The notes beneath the pieces are model-generated. The model was not told the origin of the DNA. It made no database searches and saw only the letters and a list, made by a program, of their open reading frames with translations. A stretch of 28,075 bases of DNA from Prevotella sp. CAG:1185 (GTDB taxonomy: Bacteria; Bacteroidota; Bacteroidia; Bacteroidales; Bacteroidaceae), in the NCBI GenBank assembly GCA_000436695.1, contig HF992618.1, positions 1 through 28,075 on the forward strand. Reading direction: 5' to 3'. The translations under genes and the position numbers were made by a program. Positions 24,415-28,075 of the stretch are shown piece by piece. The first letter of the stretch is position 1. Each line of letters starts with the position of its first letter.

Positions 24415-26010
24415 ATGAATAAAAATATTTTGATTATGAGACGTTTAATGATTATATTTATGTCGGCCTGTCTCGCAAGCTATGTGTCGGCACAAGAAAC
24501 ATACGAAAATGCCAATATAGCTGGCGAGGACCTCAACGGTACTGCCCGATATGTAGGTATGGGAGGTGCACTTGACGCATTAGGAGCGGATATTTCGACT
24601 ATTGGAACCAACCCTGCAGGTATTGGCCTGTTCCGTCATTCTATGGCAAATGTTTCATTTGGCTTTGTGTCTCAGCAGGATGGAAAAAGTTTTGCCAACG
24701 GCAATACGACAAATATGAGCTTTGACCAGGCCGGTTTCGTTTATTCAAAACGTACAGGCCGTAGCTCTTTTTTGAATCTTGCGTTTAACTATCACAAGAG
24801 CCGCAATTTTGACTATATCCTTTCTGCAGCAGGAGCCCTGAACGGTGCTTCGCAAAATAAACTTTCTTATATGAAAGGTGCTGAAGGGCTATTCAATATT
24901 AAGAATGACAACGGCAATCTGGTTGCAGACGGCAATACGTTTAATCAGGTTGATTATCTGTATTACAATGCTTTGCTTTCAGACGCTGACGGTGCATTCT
25001 ATTACAACAATGCAAGCAACTATCTGTTCAACCGTGCAAACACCGGATATATAGGCGAGTATGATTTCAATATAAGCGGCAATATCAATGATCGTGTTTA
25101 TCTTGGACTTACTGTTGGAATAAGCGATGTTAATTATAAAGGCTACAGCGAATACACTGAAGCTCTTGTAGATGCTGACGGAAAGTCTGTCGGCAATGTC
25201 ACATTGGCTGATGAGCGCCGTATAACCGGAAGTGGAGTTAACGTTAAAGCCGGTGTTATTTTCCGTCCGATAGAAAGTTCACCTTTCCGTATAGGTCTTT
25301 CTGTTGCCACTCCTACATGGTATGATTTGACAACGTCAAACTATACAACATTGGCTAACAATTCGAGCGTCGGCATGTATGATTCAGGTCAAATTGGTGA
25401 GAGTTACGACTTTAAGCTCTATACACCTTGGAAGTTTGGTCTGAGCCTTGGTACAACTATTGGTAATTATCTTGCCATCGGCGCAGGCTATGAGTATGCC
25501 GATTATGGTAATCTCGACTCAAGATACAACACGGGTGGTGGATATGACTGGTATTATGACGAATATTGGGAGAGCAGTGCAAGCGATAAAGCTATGAACA
25601 GCCATACAGAAAGCACGCTTAAAGGAGTAAGTACATTGAAACTTGGTGTTGAGTTTAAGCCGGACAGCAGACTGTCTTTGCGTCTCGGTTACAATTATGT
25701 TTCACCGATGTATGACAAATACGGTTATAAAGATGTATCAATCGATTCTCCGGGTACATATTACACCTCAGCAACAGATTACACTAACTGGAAGGCAACC
25801 AACCGTATAACATGCGGTTTGGGTTATAACTTGGGTAAGTTGTCTTTAGACCTCGCATACCAGTACACTGTTCAGAACGGCGATTTCAGTCCGTTCACAA
25901 GTTATTATGCAGGAGCTCAGGATTCGCCCGAGAACAATAATATTTGTGATGCAGTGAGCGTTTCAAACAAGCGTCATCAGCTTTTGCTTACATTAGGCTA
26001 TCATTTCTAA
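24415..26010 (+). CDS. FadL/OMPP1/TodX-like outer-membrane protein
   Basis: The 531-residue protein has a signal peptide (best core from MRRLMIIF, ending near YVSA-Q). The mature start carries the signature of Bacteroidota FadL-like barrels: GTARYVGMGGALDALGADIS and TIGTNPAGIGLFRHS. Many alternating aromatic/polar strands follow (LNLAFNYHKSRN, RIGLSVATPTWYDL, KFGLSLGTTIGNYLAIGAGYEY, LRLGYNYVSPMY) and the last strand ends in a terminal Phe (LLLTLGYHF), as outer-membrane barrels do. FadL-type barrels pass hydrophobic molecules; the substrate here is unknown. The ATG at 24415 is preferred; one at 24436 is possible and gives a shorter signal. It is the second gene of a two-gene unit and ends at a strong terminator. 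Confidence 0.85.
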   Translation: MNKNILIMRRLMIIFMSACLASYVSAQETYENANIAGEDLNGTARYVGMGGALDALGADISTIGTNPAGIGLFRHSMANVSFGFVSQQDGKSFANGNTTNMSFDQAGFVYSKRTGRSSFLNLAFNYHKSRNFDYILSAAGALNGASQNKLSYMKGAEGLFNIKNDNGNLVADGNTFNQVDYLYYNALLSDADGAFYYNNASNYLFNRANTGYIGEYDFNISGNINDRVYLGLTVGISDVNYKGYSEYTEALVDADGKSVGNVTLADERRITGSGVNVKAGVIFRPIESSPFRIGLSVATPTWYDLTTSNYTTLANNSSVGMYDSGQIGESYDFKLYTPWKFGLSLGTTIGNYLAIGAGYEYADYGNLDSRYNTGGGYDWYYDEYWESSASDKAMNSHTESTLKGVSTLKLGVEFKPDSRLSLRLGYNYVSPMYDKYGYKDVSIDSPGTYYTSATDYTNWKATNRITCGLGYNLGKLSLDLAYQYTVQNGDFSPFTSYYAGAQDSPENNNICDAVSVSNKRHQLLLTLGYHF

Positions 26011-26041
26011 ACATCCAAAGATGTAGCTGCCATCATAAAAG

Positions 26042-26067
26042 CTGCTGGAACATAAATGTTCCAACAG
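26042..26067 (+). terminator. Small stem-loop after the FadL-like gene
   Basis: CTGCTGGAACAT (26042-26053) and ATGTTCCAACAG (26056-26067) pair with one mismatch. It has no T-run and precedes the main terminator; it may stabilise the 3' end of the message. Confidence 0.4.
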
Positions 26068-26108
26068 TAGGCAGTAAAGATATTAGCTTAAATATATAAG
26101 AATAATTT

Positions 26109-26157
26109 ATGGCAGATATTTTTCACTGAACAGTGTAAATATCTGCCATATTTTTTT
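26109..26157 (+). terminator. Rho-independent terminator of the secreted-protein/outer-membrane-protein unit
   Basis: ATGGCAGATATTT (26109-26121) pairs perfectly with AAATATCTGCCAT (26137-26149), with an inner CACTG-aa-CAGTG stem at the tip. Seven T follow at 26151-26157. It is 98 bases past the stop. Confidence 0.9.
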
Positions 26158-26257
26158 GTTTAAAGCGCATTGTCTCTTTTGTATTTGATGCTTGTCAGCT
26201 TGCCCCGGCCTCACATGTCCGTAACTTCTATTGTTGAGGCTGTCGCAATCAGTAGCG

Positions 26258-27508
26258 TTACTTTATCTGAACCTGCTGATAAGCTACAAGTCTGTCGGTA
26301 CGTTCTCCTTGTCCTCTATAATATACAAGAGCCTGATACTTGTTTTCAGTCTGATAGAAACTTCCTTCAGTCGGCATAATCTGTACTGTGCCTGAATTGT
26401 CGAGCATGACAAACTGATAAGAATAATATCCCTGTTTCTGCATTATTGTGGCCTCGTAACATTGTGTTTCGTCGTTGTATGTCATCTGATATTCCGGCGT
26501 AAACCAGTCGTTAGTCCATGTAGCGTTTATATAAACCGTTCCGTCAACCTTCTGCGGACATTTCAGGCTGTAATGAACGAACACGTATTCGCACGAAATG
26601 TCATTCTCAACATTGTCACTGTTGCGTATATAGAAGGCTCCGTTGGCATCAACATCATACACATAATTAAGGCGCGGCTCACACATAAAAGGATAAACGT
26701 TATAATTGCTCCCGTCCCAGTCAATGCGGTCAATGCCCATAGTAGGATGGCTCACGTCAAGAACTTCAAACTTGTGGTATTCGTTTCCTGCAGGAAATAT
26801 CAAGTCGCGGTTGTGTTCCCATTTCAGACCGTTAGGCATAATATATTGCGGTTTGGCGTTCAGCTTGGCATTATACCATCTTCCGTTCTGCATAACCATA
26901 GTCTTTATCTGAGATGTAGGGTCAGTTACGTTTATGTTTCCATATCCAAGCTGCATTGACACTTGCTGGTGAGACTTGTTGAAGTCTATGTCAGTGTTTG
27001 TGGATACGCTGAGCTGTAAGTTCATTTCAGGTTCCAGCACCATGAAACATGCCGTAAACACCTTGCGGTTGTCTTCGTTCTCGTCATAAACCGTAAGTTT
27101 ATAGTTCCCGCTCATTTTCAGTTGACAATTTTCGTTTGGTATTCTCAACTTGTAGTGCGTGTAAAGAACATTCGTATTTATTGACTCTTCGTTGTCGTAA
27201 ATGGTGGTTCCATCGGCAAAGCCCTCAATATAGTCGCTCGTGAAAAGTTGGTCAGAGACGGTCCAGTCAGCGTCGCAGTGCTCTATTTTGTACACATAAC
27301 GGTGATACGAATGCGTTAGATCGTCGAAGCCTATGTTTAAAATATCGTTGGGACTGTTGCCTCTGAGTTTTATTATAGGCAGCGACATCCAGTTTTGACC
27401 GGCAACTACTTGCAGCGACTTAATGTTAGGGTCGTAAACCTCATGCCTTTGTGCATGTAAGGATGTGATAATTGTTGCAAATAAAATTATAAGTATAGTT
27501 TTTTTCAT
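26258..27508 (-). CDS. DUF5103 / type IX secretion plug-family protein
   Basis: The 416-residue protein has a signal peptide (MKKTILIILFATIITSLHA). The mature part begins with the pattern I associate with DUF5103: VYDPNIKSLQV, LPIIKLRGN, LNIGFDDLTHSYHRYVYKI, HCDADW, DYIEGF, and later YTHYKLRIPN, MSGNYKLTVYD, PEMNLQLSVS. The C-terminal half (about 300-416) is Ig/CBM-like with VDGTVYINATWTN and ends in YYRGQGERTDRLVAYQQV. In Flavobacterium johnsoniae a DUF5103 member is the Plug protein that closes the SprA translocon of the type IX system; whether this homologue does so is inference. An upstream ATG adds nine residues (27535), but the ATG at 27508 gives a standard signal peptide. It is a single-gene unit. 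Confidence 0.85.
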   Translation of the reverse strand: MKKTILIILFATIITSLHAQRHEVYDPNIKSLQVVAGQNWMSLPIIKLRGNSPNDILNIGFDDLTHSYHRYVYKIEHCDADWTVSDQLFTSDYIEGFADGTTIYDNEESINTNVLYTHYKLRIPNENCQLKMSGNYKLTVYDENEDNRKVFTACFMVLEPEMNLQLSVSTNTDIDFNKSHQQVSMQLGYGNINVTDPTSQIKTMVMQNGRWYNAKLNAKPQYIMPNGLKWEHNRDLIFPAGNEYHKFEVLDVSHPTMGIDRIDWDGSNYNVYPFMCEPRLNYVYDVDANGAFYIRNSDNVENDISCEYVFVHYSLKCPQKVDGTVYINATWTNDWFTPEYQMTYNDETQCYEATIMQKQGYYSYQFVMLDNSGTVQIMPTEGSFYQTENKYQALVYYRGQGERTDRLVAYQQVQIK

Positions 27509-27769
27509 AGACGATTTTTTATAATATAAACGCATGACAAACTGTTTTATTGTCTTCTGCTTATATTCGGTATTACTGCTGATGCGTATTCTTTTTAGTT
27601 TGTCGTCTATATCGTTACCATTGAATGTTGAGGCCGCTGTTATGTATATTTATATGTGTTTTGTAAAAACTGCAGATGACGTTAAATGCATTATTGTTTT
27701 ATTTCGGAACAATATTCTGTTGCTTATTCAGACGTTTGACGCCTTCAGAATGCCTTTGCTGTTTTTGAT
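27509..27769. other. Upstream spacer of the plug-family gene
   Basis: About 260 bp without a convincing gene. A plus-strand frame at 27534-27785 is open, but its translation has no domain-like pattern. I do not find a full promoter for the minus-strand gene: a TTTG-containing stretch is present without a TA at the right place. Confidence 0.45.
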
Positions 27770-28035
27770 TCCGTGTTTTTTATGAAAAACGCGCAAAATA
27801 CGTGGTTTTTACTAAACGTCTGATAATAAGTGCTTTATGAGAATTTATAAGGTCTGCGGTTGTGGATGAAGGTGCAGAAAATGCCCTTTTGCAGTCTAAA
27901 AGGCCGTCTTTTATACTCTAATTGGCCGCTTTTCATATCATTATTAAGCGTGTTTTGCATAATAAATCGGCAGAAAATCCTGCATGTTTTGGCTTGATGT
28001 TAAACGAATGTTAATATAGCCTGATATGAATATGA
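27770..28035 (+). repeat. Intergenic repeat module C (five units of about 22 bp plus flanking motifs)
   Basis: Three units in a row are exactly 22 bp apart, starting at 27897, 27919 and 27941, with a fourth start at 27963 and an earlier one near 27876. Examples are TAAAAGGCCGTCTTTT and TAATTGGCCGCTTTT. The left end has a hairpin CGTGTTTTT-tat-g-AAAAACGCG (27772-27793), comparable to the CGTG/CACG hairpin at the edge of module A. The right end has AAACGAATGTTAA (28002-28014), an exact reverse-complement match to module A. The module reaches nearly to the window edge, with no gene seen in it. Confidence 0.6.
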
Positions 28036-28075
28036 CTAATTTTAGGTTCATCCGACATTTCGCGTGATAGTTGTT

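Noticed and set aside
26170..26379. Plus-strand frame after the main terminator
   Set aside because: It lies partly antisense to the plug-family gene and shows no family features.
27534..27785. Plus-strand frame of 83 codons with hydrophobic residues
   Set aside because: It begins on the antisense of the plug-gene 5' end, has no promoter or ribosome site, and its Leu/Phe/Ile content reflects AT-rich DNA.

Overview
The window looks like a chromosomal segment of a Bacteroidota bacterium, most likely a member of the Prevotellaceae. The evidence is the gene content: Bacteroidota-type LspA, DUF4296 lipoprotein and DksA-like protein next to ileS, a PPi-dependent phosphofructokinase, a DUF5103/type IX secretion 'plug' family protein and a FadL/OMPP1-like outer-membrane protein. 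The upstream regions also carry promoter elements of the Bacteroidota type (TANNTTTG at -7, TTTG-like at -33). All genus-level statements are inference from recognised families; no search was run.

Layout from left to right. Positions 1-124 hold the edge of a TPR-like reading frame with no proper start (minus strand). Positions 145-720 hold a repeat module and a strong terminator. A hisG-hisD-hisC operon lies on the minus strand (809-4013), divergent from an MltF-like lytic transglycosylase lipoprotein (4141-5361). Next comes a minus-strand operon, ileS > dksA-like > lspA > DUF4296 lipoprotein > small hypothetical (11250 down to 5547), with a well-formed promoter before ileS. A secreted phytase-like esterase gene (11488-12507) diverges from it. 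A 518-bp spacer with a second repeat module follows, then a membrane-anchored GH25 muramidase and PPi-phosphofructokinase on the minus strand, separated by a long stem-loop.

A compact plus-strand operon of six genes (15822-22296) follows: small conserved protein, lysophospholipid-acyltransferase-like protein, large lipoprotein amidase with an inserted carbohydrate-binding-like domain, small hypothetical, YgiQ-type radical SAM protein and PP2C-like phosphatase. Gaps are a few bases or negative, and the operon ends at a 16-bp perfect-stem terminator. Convergent to it is prmA. Divergent from prmA is a two-gene unit: a Trp/Tyr-rich secreted protein and the FadL-like outer-membrane protein. A DUF5103 (T9SS plug-like) gene closes the coding part, and a third repeat module fills the right edge.

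Most genes concern the cell envelope: lipoprotein processing, peptidoglycan hydrolysis, acyl transfer, outer-membrane and secreted proteins. Housekeeping genes (ileS, his, pfp, prmA) are set among them.

The most unusual non-coding signal is a family of three intergenic modules (about 145-432, 12690-12882 and 27770-28035). They are built from degenerate units of about 22 bp, of the form TAAAA-N6-TTTT-N6, and share similar sequence at one or both ends. The A- and T-tracts recur every 10-11 bp, which predicts curved DNA, and neighbouring units can pair as hairpins. I do not recognise a named element that they match.
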